A DNA stretch of 64,000 nucleotides from Pseudomonas capeferrum (GCF_013523055.1 NZ_JAAMQM010000019.1:1-64000); one strand, 5' to 3'; shown: positions 1-9,960, numbered from the stretch's first letter. Program-made: numbers and translations. Notes: a model not told the origin generated them from the letters alone.

Positions 1-57
1 GCGGCGTCGGCGTTCCTGGCCGAGCAGTTCGCCACCCTTGTCGTTGCTGTTAGTCAT
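1..57 (-). CDS. Possible N-terminus of a gene running out of the window
   Basis: An ATG at 57-55 on the minus strand opens 19 codons (MTNSNDKGGELLGQE...) that stay open to the window edge. No strong ribosome binding site precedes it and too little is visible to recognise a family. It may be a genuine 5' end or chance. Confidence 0.25.
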   Translation of the reverse strand, partial: MTNSNDKGGELLGQERRRR

Positions 58-446
58 AAACATACCCGTTTGCCTATCCCTTATCTTAAGGGCGGAACGG
101 TGTCCTGTCTTTCATGGGGCTCGTTCAGGGCCTGCATCCTGACCCTAGGCAGATTTGGATGCCCTAAACCGTCCGGCTAAGAGATCTCGTCTATCAAGCC
201 TCAATGTTCGCTCTATTAGAAGTCTTCTCCAGGTTGACTAGTCTTTGTTTCGGCACCCCTTGATAACCATGGCAGATCAGAGCGCGTCCATTGGATACCC
301 GGCCGTAAACCGCCCCGTCTGCTTTGTGCACCCGGCCATCTGGCGCTGGGACAAGCCTGTAAGACAGAGACCGACACACCCGATGAGGATCAGCAGCAGC
401 CTGTGGCCCTGCCGAACCAAGAAACCGACCCCAAAGGTACAAGCAG
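58..446. other. Intergenic region upstream of katG
   Basis: About 390 bp with no ORF that looks coding; the short ORFs here are shadows. It should carry the katG promoter, but no clear -35/-10 pair or OxyR-type site can be pointed to by eye. Confidence 0.4.
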
Positions 447-2699
447 ATGGCGAACGAATCGAAATGCCCGTTCCTTCACGCTGCGGGCGGCGGCACCCGG
501 AATCGCGACTGGTGGCCCGACCAGATCAATCTGAACATCCTGCATCAACACACCGAGAAGTCGGACCCGATGGACCCTGACTTCAACTATGCCAAGGCGT
601 TCGCGAGCCTGGACTTTGCCGCGCTGAAGGCCGACCTGCGGACACTGATGACTGATTCCCAGGAGTGGTGGCCCGCCGATTTCGGCCACTACGGTCCGCT
701 GTTCATCCGCATGGCCTGGCACGGCGCAGGGACCTACCGCACCGCCGACGGCCGCGGCGGAGCCGGTTCCGGCCAGCAACGCTTCGCGCCGCTCAACAGC
801 TGGCCGGACAACGTCAGCCTGGACAAGGCCCGGCGTCTGCTCTGGCCGATCAAGCAGAAGTACGGTCGCAACATTTCCTGGGCCGACCTGCTGGTGCTCA
901 CCGGCAACGTTGCCTTGGAATCGATGGGCGTCAAGACCTTCGGCTACTCCGGTGGCCGCCAGGATGTCTGGGAGCCGGACGAGGCGGTCTACTGGGGGTC
1001 GGAAACTACCTGGTTGGGCGGTGATGTGCGCTATGCCGGCAGCGGCGAAGGCCCGCTCGTCGCCGAGCCGCAGTTGCACGGCACTGAAGAAAGTCGCAAC
1101 GACGCGCCAGGTCGCGACCTGGAGAGTCCGCTGGCCGCGGTGCAGATGGGCCTGATCTACGTGAACCCCGAAGGTCCCGAAGGCAACCCCGACCCGGTCG
1201 CTTCAGGCAAGGACATACGCGAAACCTTCGGTCGCATGGCCATGAACGATGAAGAAACCGTGGCATTGATTGCCGGTGGCCACGCTTTCGGCAAGACCCA
1301 CGGCGCGGGACCTGCGACTGCCGTGGGTGCCGAACCGGAAGCGGCAGGCCTGGAACAGCAGGGCCTGGGCTGGAAGAACAGCCATGGTATCGGCAAGGGC
1401 CCGGACACCATCACCAGCGGCCTGGAGGTGATCTGGACCTCGACACCGACACGATGGAGCAACGAGTACCTGGAGAATATGTTCAAGTTCGACTGGGAGC
1501 TGACCAAGAGCCCAGCCGGGGCGCACCAGTGGAAGCCGAAGAACGGCGAGGGCGCCAATCTGATTCCCGATGCGCACGATCCCGACAAGCGTCATGCACC
1601 CTCCATGCTGACCGCCGATCTGGCGCTACGCTTCGACCCGATCTACGAACCGATCGCGCGCCGTTTCAAGGACAACCCCGATCAGCTCGCCGACGCATTC
1701 GCGCGAGCCTGGTACAAGCTCATTCATCGTGACATGGGTCCGCTGTCACGGTTTCTCGGCCCGGAACTGCCCGAAGAGGAATTGCTCTGGCAGGACCCGA
1801 TACCGGATGTGGACCACGCGCTGGTAAACGAAGAGGATATCGCGACGCTCAAGGCCAAGCTCCTGGATTCTGGCCTGAGCGTGCCTGAACTGGTATCCAC
1901 CGCCTGGGCGGCGGCTTCGACCTTCCGCGGCTCCGACAAGCGCGGCGGAGCCAATGGCGGTCGCCTGCGCCTGGCGCCGCAACGGTTCTGGGCGGCCAAC
2001 CAGCCAGAGCGACTGGACAAGGTGCTCCAGGTGCTGGAGAAGATCCAGGGCGAATTCAACGGTGCTCAGTCCGGTGGGAAAAGGATTTCCATTGCCGACC
2101 TGATTGTCCTGGCGGGCAGCGCGGGCCTCGAAAAGGCTGTCCAGGATGCAGGGCACAGCTTCAGTGTGCCGTTCCGGCCGGGTCGGATGGATGCTTCGCA
2201 AGAGCAGACCGATGTCGAGTCGTTCGGCTTCCTGGAGCCTCAGGCCGATGGGTTCCGCAATTTTTCCAAGGGCCGGTTCAAGGTCGCCGCCGAAAAGCTG
2301 CTGGTGGACAAGGCGCAGTTGCTGAACCTTGGTGCGCCCGAGATGACGGTATTGGTCGGCGGCCTGCGGGTGCTGGGGATTACCGCGGAGGGGAGTTCGG
2401 ACGGAGTGTTCACCGACAAGCCGGGCACCTTGAGCAATGACTTCTTCGTTCACCTGCTGGACATGGGGACCGAGTGGCAACCTGTATCGGAAGATAACGA
2501 GCGCTTCGAGGGCCGCGATCGGCGGACCGGGCAAGTCAGATGGACAGGAACCCGCGTCGATCTGGTGTTTGGCTCCCATGCCCAACTGCGTGCCTTGGCG
2601 GAGGTCTACGCCAGTGCCGATGGACGGGAAAAATTCACCAAGGATTTCATCGCCGCCTGGGTGAAGATCATGGAACTGGATCGCTTCGACCTGGCATAA
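447..2699 (+). CDS. katG: Catalase-peroxidase KatG
   Basis: Bifunctional haem enzyme that removes hydrogen peroxide by catalase and peroxidase chemistry in the cytoplasm. The 750 residues match the usual two-domain length. The N-terminal active half carries the distal RMAWHG motif (Arg88, Trp91, His92) and the proximal GGHAFGKTHG motif (His279). LIYVNPEGP supplies the Tyr and RMAMND the Met of the Met-Tyr-Trp adduct needed for catalase activity. The C-terminal half is the degenerate duplicated domain (STAWAAASTFRGSDKRGGANGGR). The chosen start gives the usual MANESKCPF-type N-terminus; the ribosome site (AAAGGT) is weak. It stands alone and is followed by a GC-rich hairpin. Confidence 0.97.
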   Translation: MANESKCPFLHAAGGGTRNRDWWPDQINLNILHQHTEKSDPMDPDFNYAKAFASLDFAALKADLRTLMTDSQEWWPADFGHYGPLFIRMAWHGAGTYRTADGRGGAGSGQQRFAPLNSWPDNVSLDKARRLLWPIKQKYGRNISWADLLVLTGNVALESMGVKTFGYSGGRQDVWEPDEAVYWGSETTWLGGDVRYAGSGEGPLVAEPQLHGTEESRNDAPGRDLESPLAAVQMGLIYVNPEGPEGNPDPVASGKDIRETFGRMAMNDEETVALIAGGHAFGKTHGAGPATAVGAEPEAAGLEQQGLGWKNSHGIGKGPDTITSGLEVIWTSTPTRWSNEYLENMFKFDWELTKSPAGAHQWKPKNGEGANLIPDAHDPDKRHAPSMLTADLALRFDPIYEPIARRFKDNPDQLADAFARAWYKLIHRDMGPLSRFLGPELPEEELLWQDPIPDVDHALVNEEDIATLKAKLLDSGLSVPELVSTAWAAASTFRGSDKRGGANGGRLRLAPQRFWAANQPERLDKVLQVLEKIQGEFNGAQSGGKRISIADLIVLAGSAGLEKAVQDAGHSFSVPFRPGRMDASQEQTDVESFGFLEPQADGFRNFSKGRFKVAAEKLLVDKAQLLNLGAPEMTVLVGGLRVLGITAEGSSDGVFTDKPGTLSNDFFVHLLDMGTEWQPVSEDNERFEGRDRRTGQVRWTGTRVDLVFGSHAQLRALAEVYASADGREKFTKDFIAAWVKIMELDRFDLA

Positions 2700-2705
2700 G
2701 CTCGA

Positions 2706-2730
2706 CCCCCCGCGCATTGCGCGCGGGGGG
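2706..2730 (+). terminator. GC-rich hairpin after katG
   Basis: CCCCCCGCGC pairs with GCGCGGGGGG around a 5-nt loop, 7 bp after the katG stop codon. There is no T tract, so it may be a weak or Rho-assisted terminator. Confidence 0.6.
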
Positions 2731-2951
2731 CCGCTCGGGTGTGCGGATGCCAACAGATGACGGTGGGTACGCTGTACTGAACAGGTGAGATAGTCAAAAA
2801 ACTGACTATTTCGGTGCCTTTATACTGACTTTTTCGGATGATAGACGAATATTTGACTAATGCCCTTGGCGAATGAGAGATTCAGGGCTACACCTAGGAG
2901 TGGCACATTGCCTTAATTCCTGCGCAGCTCGTTCAAGAAGGGACACATTCC

Positions 2952-4856
2952 ATGCGCCAAGTTAGTTACCGCGCCGACATAGACGGCTTGCGGGCAATAG
3001 CGGTGATCGCCGTTTTCATCCATCACCTTAGCGCGAGTGTGTTGCCAGGTGGGTTCATAGGCGTCGATATTTTCTTCGTCATTTCCGGCTACCTCATTAC
3101 CTCGCAGGTATTTCAGGAAGTGCGTGCGGGCAGTTTTTCCCTCAGGCAGTTTTACCAACGCCGTATCAATCGCATCGTTCCCGCGCTGGCCACGGTCCTG
3201 CTGGCATGCGTTGCAATCGGCGCCCTGTTGCTCTCACCGCTCGACCTCGCGCGGCTGAACGCCAACGCACTGTTCGCCTTGCTGGGTTTGTCGAACCTCT
3301 TCATCTGGGTCAAGTACGGCAATTACTTCGCCGCCGACGCGGGTGAGGCGCCGCTGCTGCATACCTGGTCGCTAGGCATCGAGGAACAGTTCTACGTGAT
3401 CTGGCCGTTGGCCGTGCTGCTGGTCTACCGATTCGCGCCGCGATACCTGCTATGGATCCTGGGCGTGGGGGTGGTGCTGGCAGTCGGTCTGTCCGAATAT
3501 GCCACCGGCGTGTTCGCCACAGCCTCCTATTACCTGCTGCCGATGCGCTTCTTCGAACTGATGCTGGGAGGGTGGCTGGGCATCTGGCATCTGCAACGGA
3601 CACCGCAGGTAGGCCAGGCCCAGGCATGGGCGTGTCGCCTGGTGGGATACGTGTTGATCGGCGCCTCGCTGCTGCTGATCGGAGAAGACACAGCCTTCCC
3701 AGGGATCAACGCGCTATGGCCATGCCTGGGCGCGGCGTTGTTGATCCACGCTGGGTCTGGGGGGCGGACGGCGACGCTGCTGGGTAGCCGGCCCATGGTG
3801 TTCGTCGGGTTGATTTCCTATTCGCTGTATCTCTGGCACTGGCCGCTCATCGCGTACCTCAATTATCTGGACATACCGATCAGCCTGACCCTGGCGAGCG
3901 CGGTGGTGGTTATCGCGGTGCTGCTGGCGTGGTTGACTTGGCGTTATGTCGAAAAGCCGTTCCGCCGCTCGGGCGCGCGATTAGGCTTCACCCAGGTGGT
4001 CAGCCGGCGCTTCGCGATGCCGGCGCTGTGCCTGATGTTGCTGGCCGGTCTGACTCAGGCGTTCAATGGTTTCCCGCAGCGCTTCAATCCCACGGTCGAG
4101 CGCCTGGAAGCCATGACACAGGACAAGCCCGCTGAAATCCGCCGCGGTTGTCACGTCGCCAACGCCCTGTATGGCACAGCGCCGAATGGCGATTGCCGCC
4201 TTGGCGCGCCGAAGCCCGCGATCGACGGAATCCTGGTCGGCGACTCGTTCGCCAATCATTTCAGCGGGATGGTGGATATCCTGGCACGGCCCGACAATAT
4301 CAGCCTGATGGACTATACCGTCGACTATTGCCTGCCGGTCCTGGGATACAGTGGCGGCATGCCTCCTGTCTATGCCGAGCACTGCAAGCGACGCAACGAG
4401 CGTGTATACGATCTGATCGAGCGTAACAACTACCCTTATGTCGTGCTGGCCGGGAGTTGGCCGCGCGACGAAGCCGCGGAGGAACTGATCGAAGCCAGTA
4501 TCCAACGCGCTGTCGAGCACAGCGGGCAGGTCATCGTCATCTTCAAGAATCAGCCCATCGAAGATGCGGCCACCTGTCCCATCCGCCGCCTGATGTTCAA
4601 TCCGAAACGCCACTGCGACGCCTTGCAGGCTGCCCGACCTCACTACTGGACCGACATCCGCAACAAGTTTCCCCAGGTGCGCTTCATCGACCCCAACCAG
4701 GTTATCTGCCCGCAGGGGCATTGCAGTCCGTTGATCGACGACAAGCTGTTGTACCTGGATAACGCCCACCTCAATGAAGTGGGCTCCCGCTACATCGGCA
4801 AGACGCTGCTCGACAGGGGCTTCTCGTTGCTCAAGGACCCGCCGGCGAGGTCCTGA
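2952..4856 (+). CDS. OafA/YrhL-type membrane O-acyltransferase with SGNH domain
   Basis: Probably moves acyl (acetyl) groups across the inner membrane onto an exported glycan such as LPS O-antigen or exopolysaccharide. The first ~380 residues form the acyltransferase-3 domain: the opening YRADIDGLRAIAVIAVFIHH, the GGFIGVDIFFVISGYLI signature and about ten membrane segments. The last ~220 residues are a periplasmic SGNH hydrolase-like domain with the nucleophile in GDSF (Ser432) and the DNAH motif (Asp603, His606). The 634 aa length is normal for the fused form. The gene is monocistronic and no polysaccharide genes are adjacent, so the acceptor cannot be inferred. The 250 bp before it are AT-richer than the surroundings. 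Confidence 0.9.
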   Translation: MRQVSYRADIDGLRAIAVIAVFIHHLSASVLPGGFIGVDIFFVISGYLITSQVFQEVRAGSFSLRQFYQRRINRIVPALATVLLACVAIGALLLSPLDLARLNANALFALLGLSNLFIWVKYGNYFAADAGEAPLLHTWSLGIEEQFYVIWPLAVLLVYRFAPRYLLWILGVGVVLAVGLSEYATGVFATASYYLLPMRFFELMLGGWLGIWHLQRTPQVGQAQAWACRLVGYVLIGASLLLIGEDTAFPGINALWPCLGAALLIHAGSGGRTATLLGSRPMVFVGLISYSLYLWHWPLIAYLNYLDIPISLTLASAVVVIAVLLAWLTWRYVEKPFRRSGARLGFTQVVSRRFAMPALCLMLLAGLTQAFNGFPQRFNPTVERLEAMTQDKPAEIRRGCHVANALYGTAPNGDCRLGAPKPAIDGILVGDSFANHFSGMVDILARPDNISLMDYTVDYCLPVLGYSGGMPPVYAEHCKRRNERVYDLIERNNYPYVVLAGSWPRDEAAEELIEASIQRAVEHSGQVIVIFKNQPIEDAATCPIRRLMFNPKRHCDALQAARPHYWTDIRNKFPQVRFIDPNQVICPQGHCSPLIDDKLLYLDNAHLNEVGSRYIGKTLLDRGFSLLKDPPARS

Positions 4857-4873
4857 CCTGCAGCTTCGCCGAC

Positions 4874-4910
4874 GTCACGAGGCGCCCCTGTAACAGGGGC
4901 GCCTCGTGAC
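4874..4910. terminator. Perfect 17-bp hairpin between convergent genes
   Basis: GTCACGAGGCGCCCCTG, a TAA loop, then the exact reverse complement. It lies between the ends of the acyltransferase (+) and sad (-) genes, so it can serve both directions. No T run follows on either strand. Confidence 0.75.
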
Positions 4911-4941
4911 GCGTTCGCGAGCGGATTCTTCGAGCGATTGG

Positions 4942-6333
4942 TCAGTTGCGGTCCAGCCACACGGTCTGCACGTTGCAGAACTCGCGAACGCCGAAGTGCG
5001 ACAGCTCACGGCCGAACCCACTCTTCTTGACCCCACCGAACGCGACGCGTGGATCCGAGGCGCAGTAACCATTGATGAACACGGCACCGGTATCCAGCGC
5101 TTCGGTCATCCGCTCGGCCAAGGCCGCGTCGGCGGTGTAGATGGTCGCAGCCAGCCCGAAGTCGCTGTCGTTGGCCAGTTCCACGGCATGGTCGGCGTCG
5201 CGGGCAACGGTGATGGCGGCCACCGGGCCGAACAGTTCCTGCCTGAAGGCGGTCATGCTCGGGGTCACGTCGCCGAACACGGTCGGTTCGTAGTAGTTGC
5301 CCGCGCTGTCTGCCTTCTTGCCACCCAACAGCAAGGTGGCGCCTTCGGCCAGGGTTGCCTGAACCTGACCGTCGAGCTCGTCTCGCAGGTCGAAGCGGGC
5401 CATCGGGCCGATGTAGGTGGCCTCATCCAGCGGGTTGCCGACCTGCAACTGACGCGTGGCTTCGACGAACTTGCGCGTGAACTCGGCGGCGATGCCTTGT
5501 TCCACGATCATGCGCTTGGCAGCGGCACAGACCTGGCCAGTGTTCTGATAGCGGCCAATGACCGCGGCCTTGACGGCGGCATCCAGGTCGGCGTCGGCCA
5601 GTACGATGAAGGGGTCCGAACCGCCCAGCTCCAGAACGCATTTCTTCAAAGCCGCCCCTGCCTGCGAACCGATGGCCATGCCGGCGCGGACACTGCCGGT
5701 CAGAGTGACGGCGGCGATGCGCGGGTCGTTGATGGCTCGGGTAACGCCGTCCGGAGTGACGTTGAGTACCTCGAACACGCCTTGCGGCAGGCCGGCCTGC
5801 TTGAAGACGTCCAGCAGCAGATAGGCGCAACCCATCACGTTCGGCGCATGCTTGAGGACGTAGGTGTTGCCGGCGATCAGGGCTGGGACCGCGCCACGCA
5901 GCACCTGCCAGATCGGGAAGTTCCAAGGCATCACGGCCAGGATCGAGCCCATGGGACGGTACTCGATACGCGCCTTGTCGTTTTCTACCAGCGTCGGTTC
6001 GGCGGCGAGCATGGCCGGGCCATGTTCGGCGTACCATTTGCAAAGGTTCACGCACTTGCCGACCTCGCCGCGTGCCTGGGCAATCGGCTTGCCCATTTCG
6101 CGGGTGATCATCGTGGCCAGTGCATCGATATTGGCCTGGAGTGCGTCAGCCAGAGCGACCAGGTACTCGCTGCGCTGGACCAGCGACACTCGACGCCATT
6201 GCGCGAAACCGACCTTGGCGCGTTGCAGCGCCGCTTCCAGCTCGGCGTCGGTATCGAATACGTAATGGCCGATCCGTTCGCCGTTGTGCGGGTCGACGGA
6301 AATGGCATGGGTCAGGCTGCTGATCTCAGGCAT
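4942..6333 (-). CDS. sad: NAD-dependent succinate-semialdehyde dehydrogenase (Sad/YneI type)
   Basis: Oxidises succinate semialdehyde to succinate at the end of putrescine/GABA breakdown. The protein (463 aa) follows E. coli Sad closely along its length: NWYAEHGPAM-like region (here KWYAEHGPAMLAAEPTLVE), MPWNFPIWQVLRGAVP, the catalytic Glu in LELGGSDPF and catalytic Cys in NTGQVCAAAKR, ending with FGRELSHFGVREFCN. A longer reading from 6597 is possible but its first 88 residues resemble no ALDH and would run through the ptrR start, so the ATG at 6333 (MPEISSLTHAISVDP) is chosen. It is divergent from the LysR gene, its likely regulator. Confidence 0.93.
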   Translation of the reverse strand: MPEISSLTHAISVDPHNGERIGHYVFDTDAELEAALQRAKVGFAQWRRVSLVQRSEYLVALADALQANIDALATMITREMGKPIAQARGEVGKCVNLCKWYAEHGPAMLAAEPTLVENDKARIEYRPMGSILAVMPWNFPIWQVLRGAVPALIAGNTYVLKHAPNVMGCAYLLLDVFKQAGLPQGVFEVLNVTPDGVTRAINDPRIAAVTLTGSVRAGMAIGSQAGAALKKCVLELGGSDPFIVLADADLDAAVKAAVIGRYQNTGQVCAAAKRMIVEQGIAAEFTRKFVEATRQLQVGNPLDEATYIGPMARFDLRDELDGQVQATLAEGATLLLGGKKADSAGNYYEPTVFGDVTPSMTAFRQELFGPVAAITVARDADHAVELANDSDFGLAATIYTADAALAERMTEALDTGAVFINGYCASDPRVAFGGVKKSGFGRELSHFGVREFCNVQTVWLDRN

Positions 6334-6438
6334 GGCTGGACTCTCGTTGTTGGCTTTGGTGATATCCAGACTAATGGGCTGGGGGTTTGTTGAAAACTGA
6401 ATAATAATGAGCGAAACATTCACGATTGGAGAACGACT

Positions 6439-7308
6439 GTGGACCTGGTGCAGCTGGAGATCTTCAAGGCCGTCGCGGAGCAAGGCAGTATCAGTGCAGC
6501 CGCCCAGCATATTCATCGGGTACCGTCGAACCTGACCACGCGTATCAAGCAGCTGGAGCAGGACCTGGGCGTTGAGCTGTTCATTCGAGAAAAACATCGC
6601 CTGCGGTTATCCCCGGCGGGCTGGAACTTTCTCGAATACACCCGACGTATACTTGACCTGGTCCATGAGGCACGCCTGACCGTGGCAGGCGAGGATCCGC
6701 AAGGCACTTTCGCCCTGGGTTCGCTGGAAAGCACAGCGGCGGTGCGCATCCCGGGGATGCTGGCGGCGTACAACCAGCGCTATCCCAAGGTCGACCTCGA
6801 TCTGTCCACCGGTCCCTCCGGGACCATGCTCGAAGGGGTCCTCGCCGGGCGCCTGGTGGCCGCCTTCGTCGATGGCCCGGTGCTGCATCCGACTTTGGAA
6901 GGCATGGCCGTGTTCGAGGAGGAAATGGTCATCATCGGTCCGCTCAACCATACCCCCGTGACCCGTGCCCGTGATGTCAATGGCGAGAACATCTATGCTT
7001 TCCGAGCCAATTGCTCCTACCGTCACCACTTCGAAAGCTGGTTCGTGCGTGACGAGGCGGTACCGGGCAAGATCCATGAGATGGAGTCCTACCATGGCAT
7101 GCTGGCCTGCGTCAGTGCCGGTGCCGGGCTTGCTCTGATGCCGCGCAGCATGCTCGACAGCATGCCTGGAGCGAGTACGGTAAGCGTATGGCCGTTGTCG
7201 GAGCAGTTCCGCTATCTCAAGACCTGGCTGGTCTGGCGTCGCGGCACCGTGTCGCGCAGCCTGAGCACCTTCGTCAAGTTGCTGGAGGAGTATCGCGTGC
7301 TCTCATGA
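6439..7308 (+). CDS. ptrR: LysR-family regulator, PtrR-like
   Basis: A 289-aa LysR regulator with an N-terminal winged helix (LEIFKAVAEQGSISAAAQHIHRV...LEQDLGVELF) and a C-terminal effector-binding domain. Its divergent placement 105 bp from sad matches the ptrR-sad pair known from enterobacteria, where PtrR controls putrescine use and responds to succinate semialdehyde. The pairing with sad is seen here; the effector is inferred. Its stop overlaps the start of the next gene (ATGA). Confidence 0.85.
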   Translation: MDLVQLEIFKAVAEQGSISAAAQHIHRVPSNLTTRIKQLEQDLGVELFIREKHRLRLSPAGWNFLEYTRRILDLVHEARLTVAGEDPQGTFALGSLESTAAVRIPGMLAAYNQRYPKVDLDLSTGPSGTMLEGVLAGRLVAAFVDGPVLHPTLEGMAVFEEEMVIIGPLNHTPVTRARDVNGENIYAFRANCSYRHHFESWFVRDEAVPGKIHEMESYHGMLACVSAGAGLALMPRSMLDSMPGASTVSVWPLSEQFRYLKTWLVWRRGTVSRSLSTFVKLLEEYRVLS

Positions 7309-8048
7309 AACTGGATGCCTGTGTCAGTGCCTTGCATGACGAGGGGTTCGTGTTGATCCCCGACGTCCTGGACCACGCCCAGATCGCCGGTCTGCGCCGC
7401 GCCATCGATGGCTTGACGCCCCTGCACTGGGACTATCAAGGGTTGCTCGAGCACTACAAGTGCGTCTTCAATCGGGATCCGTCGTGGCTGCCGTTCCTTG
7501 ATCTTGCCCCGCTCATCGACCTGGCCGAGGCCTGCCTTGGAGACGACTGTCATGTCATCGGTCAGACCGCGTGGCGTAGCCATCCCGGTTATCCGGGCAT
7601 GGATCTGCACCTGGATCACCTGGCCATGGCGCTGCCGGAATGGGTCTGGGCACGGGCCGATTTTCATCTGCCCATGCAGATCCTCACGGCCCAGATGTAC
7701 CTTACGGATATCGATGAAACCATCGGGCCTACCTGGGTGGTCGCGGGCAGTCACCGGGCGGGGCGGGCGCCGTTGGCCGACGAATGCGGCTGGCGGGGAG
7801 AGCAGGCACGCCCCATCTTGTGCCGGGCAGGCGATGTGCTGGTATTTCGCAGCGAGCTCTGGCATGCCGGAGGTGCCAATGGCAGTGACCATGCCCGCGA
7901 CATGCTGCAAGTGCATTATGGGCGCCGCATGGTCGCCCAGAAGTTCTCGCCTTACCTCCAATGGCAGTTCGACCCCCGCGTGATCGCTGCCGCCACGCCC
8001 CGGCAGCGTCGACTCCTGGGCGAGCATGCGGAGGCCGAATACGATTGA
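7305..8048 (+). CDS. Phytanoyl-CoA dioxygenase (PhyH)-family oxygenase
   Basis: Likely an Fe(II)/2-oxoglutarate-dependent oxygenase of 247 aa. HLDHLA supplies a candidate HxD iron pair and WHAGGANGSDHARDMLQVHYGRR the distal His and a 2-oxoglutarate-binding Arg. The in-frame extension upstream lies entirely within the LysR gene, so the ATG at 7305, overlapping the LysR stop by 4 bp, is the sensible start and implies translational coupling. Substrate unknown; the pairing with ptrR suggests a step near amine or semialdehyde metabolism, but this is only inference. Confidence 0.8.
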   Translation: MKLDACVSALHDEGFVLIPDVLDHAQIAGLRRAIDGLTPLHWDYQGLLEHYKCVFNRDPSWLPFLDLAPLIDLAEACLGDDCHVIGQTAWRSHPGYPGMDLHLDHLAMALPEWVWARADFHLPMQILTAQMYLTDIDETIGPTWVVAGSHRAGRAPLADECGWRGEQARPILCRAGDVLVFRSELWHAGGANGSDHARDMLQVHYGRRMVAQKFSPYLQWQFDPRVIAAATPRQRRLLGEHAEAEYD

Positions 8049-8061
8049 GCGGCGTGTCGGC

Positions 8062-8952
8062 TCAGCGTGGCGCCTTGATAGCTAATACATTGCACAGCGG
8101 ATGCTCGACGACATGGGCGGTGGTTCCACCCAGGAAAGTGCGCAGCGCGTCGTGATGGTGAGTGCCCATGACGATCACATCGGTGCGGCTGTGACTGACA
8201 TAGTGGGCAATCGCCTGGGTGGCGGGCCCTTCGAGAAAATGGCGATGCTCCAGCGCGATCCCGTGATGATCGCCCAAGCGATTGAATGCCATGCGCTGTG
8301 CCTTGCGCACGCTGCCATCGAAGCCGGGCATGGTCACTGTACCGGCCCCGAAATCGGCCAGGTGGGTGCGAGCTGCATCGCAGACGTGCAGCAGGTGCAT
8401 CTCGGCGTTGCATTGCAAGGCCAAGGCATGCGCTGCGCCAATGACCTGCTGGTCGAGGTGTTCTCCGGCGCCCAGGCTGGCGAGGTCGACGGCGGCGGCT
8501 ATCTGTCGGGGCAAGGGGCAGCGGATCTCGCTGACCAGATGTACCGCGACTGGGCTTTCCTTGAGCAACTGCCAGTCCAGTGGCGTGACCAGCAGGCGCT
8601 TGAGCGCCGGCTCATGCTGAACATCCTTGACCACAAGATCACAACCCAGGTGCTCGATCCGCTGCAGGGTGCTGTCCAACAGGTCACGTGTGAGAATCAG
8701 GTCGGTCGATACGTCAATGCCAAGGTCACGCATCTGCTCCATCTCATCGAGCAACCATTGCCGATTGTCGTCGAGCAGACGATCGCGCGCTTGGCTCTCG
8801 CCCATCAGGCCGAAGGTATCGATGTCATCGACGAACACCTGGATATCCAGCAGCGCGCCGTTCGATTGTGCCAGCGCCGCTGCTCGTTGCAGGGCAGGGG
8901 TATGGCGCATCTGCGGCCCGAGCATGACCAACAATCGCTTGAACTGGCTCAT
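8062..8952 (-). CDS. Tandem-domain universal stress protein (UspA family)
   Basis: A cytoplasmic protein of 296 aa with two Usp folds in tandem. Domain 1 starts FKRLLVMLGPQMRHTPALQRAAALA. Domain 2 ends with DVIVMGTHHHDALRTFLGGTTAHVVEHPLCNVLAI, which holds the G-2x-G-9x-G type nucleotide-binding pattern. This is the UspE-like architecture linked to stress survival and anaerobic or stationary phase. The gene is alone, convergent with the PhyH gene 14 bp away. Confidence 0.88.
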   Translation of the reverse strand: MSQFKRLLVMLGPQMRHTPALQRAAALAQSNGALLDIQVFVDDIDTFGLMGESQARDRLLDDNRQWLLDEMEQMRDLGIDVSTDLILTRDLLDSTLQRIEHLGCDLVVKDVQHEPALKRLLVTPLDWQLLKESPVAVHLVSEIRCPLPRQIAAAVDLASLGAGEHLDQQVIGAAHALALQCNAEMHLLHVCDAARTHLADFGAGTVTMPGFDGSVRKAQRMAFNRLGDHHGIALEHRHFLEGPATQAIAHYVSHSRTDVIVMGTHHHDALRTFLGGTTAHVVEHPLCNVLAIKAPR

Positions 8953-9078
8953 CCCACACCTCCCGGTGCGAAAACCCCCGATACACTACGATATCCCGGC
9001 CCCGCCCGGTTCCACTCTTGAGTCTAGTCCCCCGATCACCGACAGGGAGGCCGATCATCGTCGATCGACCCCTGTACC

Positions 9079-9777
9079 TCATGCAACGTCGACGAGGACG
9101 ATTTCGCTTTCCTCGAGCGCTTCGACACTGAGCACTGTTTCATCATCGATAGCTACACCGTCTCGAGCATTGGCGCGCAACCCGTTGATTTCTATCGATC
9201 CCTTGGCCAATACGAGATAGGCTTTGCGGCCTGGTTCCAAGTGGAACTCTGTTTTTTCGCCCGCTCCCAAGGTAGCCGCCAGCAGGCGCGCATCGGTACG
9301 GATCCGCAGGCTCTCTTCATCGCCAGCACGACCGCTGGCGAGGGTCACGAAGCCTTCGCCGCGTTCTCCCTTGGGAAATGGCCGAACGCCCCAGGACGGC
9401 GCATCGCCGGCACGTTCCGGGATGATCCAGATTTGGAAGATCAGTGTGTCGACCGATTCGAGGTTGTATTCGCTATGGACGATGCCGCTTCCGGCGCTCA
9501 TGACTTGCACGTCGCCGGCCTCGGTGCGGCCTTTGTTGCCCAGGCTGTCCTGGTGGGTGATCGCCCCTTCGCGGACATAGGTGATGATTTCCATGTCCCG
9601 GTGCGGATGCGGTGGGAAACCGCTGCCAGCGGCAATCAGATCATCGTTCCAGACCCGCAGGTTGCCCCAGCCCATGCGAGCGGGATCGTGGTATTCGGCG
9701 AAGGAGAAATGATGATGGGCATCGAGCCAACCGTGATTGGCATGGCCAAGTGCTACGAAAGGTCTGAGCTGCAGCAT
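9079..9777 (-). CDS. Pirin-family protein (YhhW-like)
   Basis: A 232-aa bicupin. The N-terminal cupin has the usual pirin signature and metal ligands: two His in FPPHPHRDMEIITY, one in ITHQDSLGNKG-type context and Glu in GIVHSEYN. E. coli YhhW of the same size has quercetin dioxygenase activity; the natural substrate is unclear. The start at 9777 has a good ribosome site (GGAG, 8 bp upstream). Confidence 0.88.
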   Translation of the reverse strand: MLQLRPFVALGHANHGWLDAHHHFSFAEYHDPARMGWGNLRVWNDDLIAAGSGFPPHPHRDMEIITYVREGAITHQDSLGNKGRTEAGDVQVMSAGSGIVHSEYNLESVDTLIFQIWIIPERAGDAPSWGVRPFPKGERGEGFVTLASGRAGDEESLRIRTDARLLAATLGAGEKTEFHLEPGRKAYLVLAKGSIEINGLRANARDGVAIDDETVLSVEALEESEIVLVDVA

Positions 9778-9960
9778 GATCTTGCTCCGTTGAATCGTTG
9801 AGATGGAGCAATGATGCGCTTTTGAAGTATCGAATTTAAGCGTAAATATCGGCTAATAATTATCAGCTTTATCGATTTATACAGGGCGACCGCACTAGTA
9901 ACGCGTCAAGGAGCCTGCTTATCTGGCGGAGTCTTGGCGTTCGGCTTCCAAATTTTTGGT

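Noticed and set aside
1746..2753. 335-aa minus-strand ORF inside katG
   Set aside because: It is an antisense shadow of a clear gene in high-GC DNA, without recognisable domains.
2901..2930. Sigma-54-like TGGCACATTGCC before the acyltransferase gene
   Set aside because: The GG-to-GC spacing is 6 bp, not the required 10.
4906..6393. 495-aa plus-strand ORF across sad
   Set aside because: It is the antisense shadow of the Sad gene; composition is rich in Gly, Val and Gln as typical for shadows.
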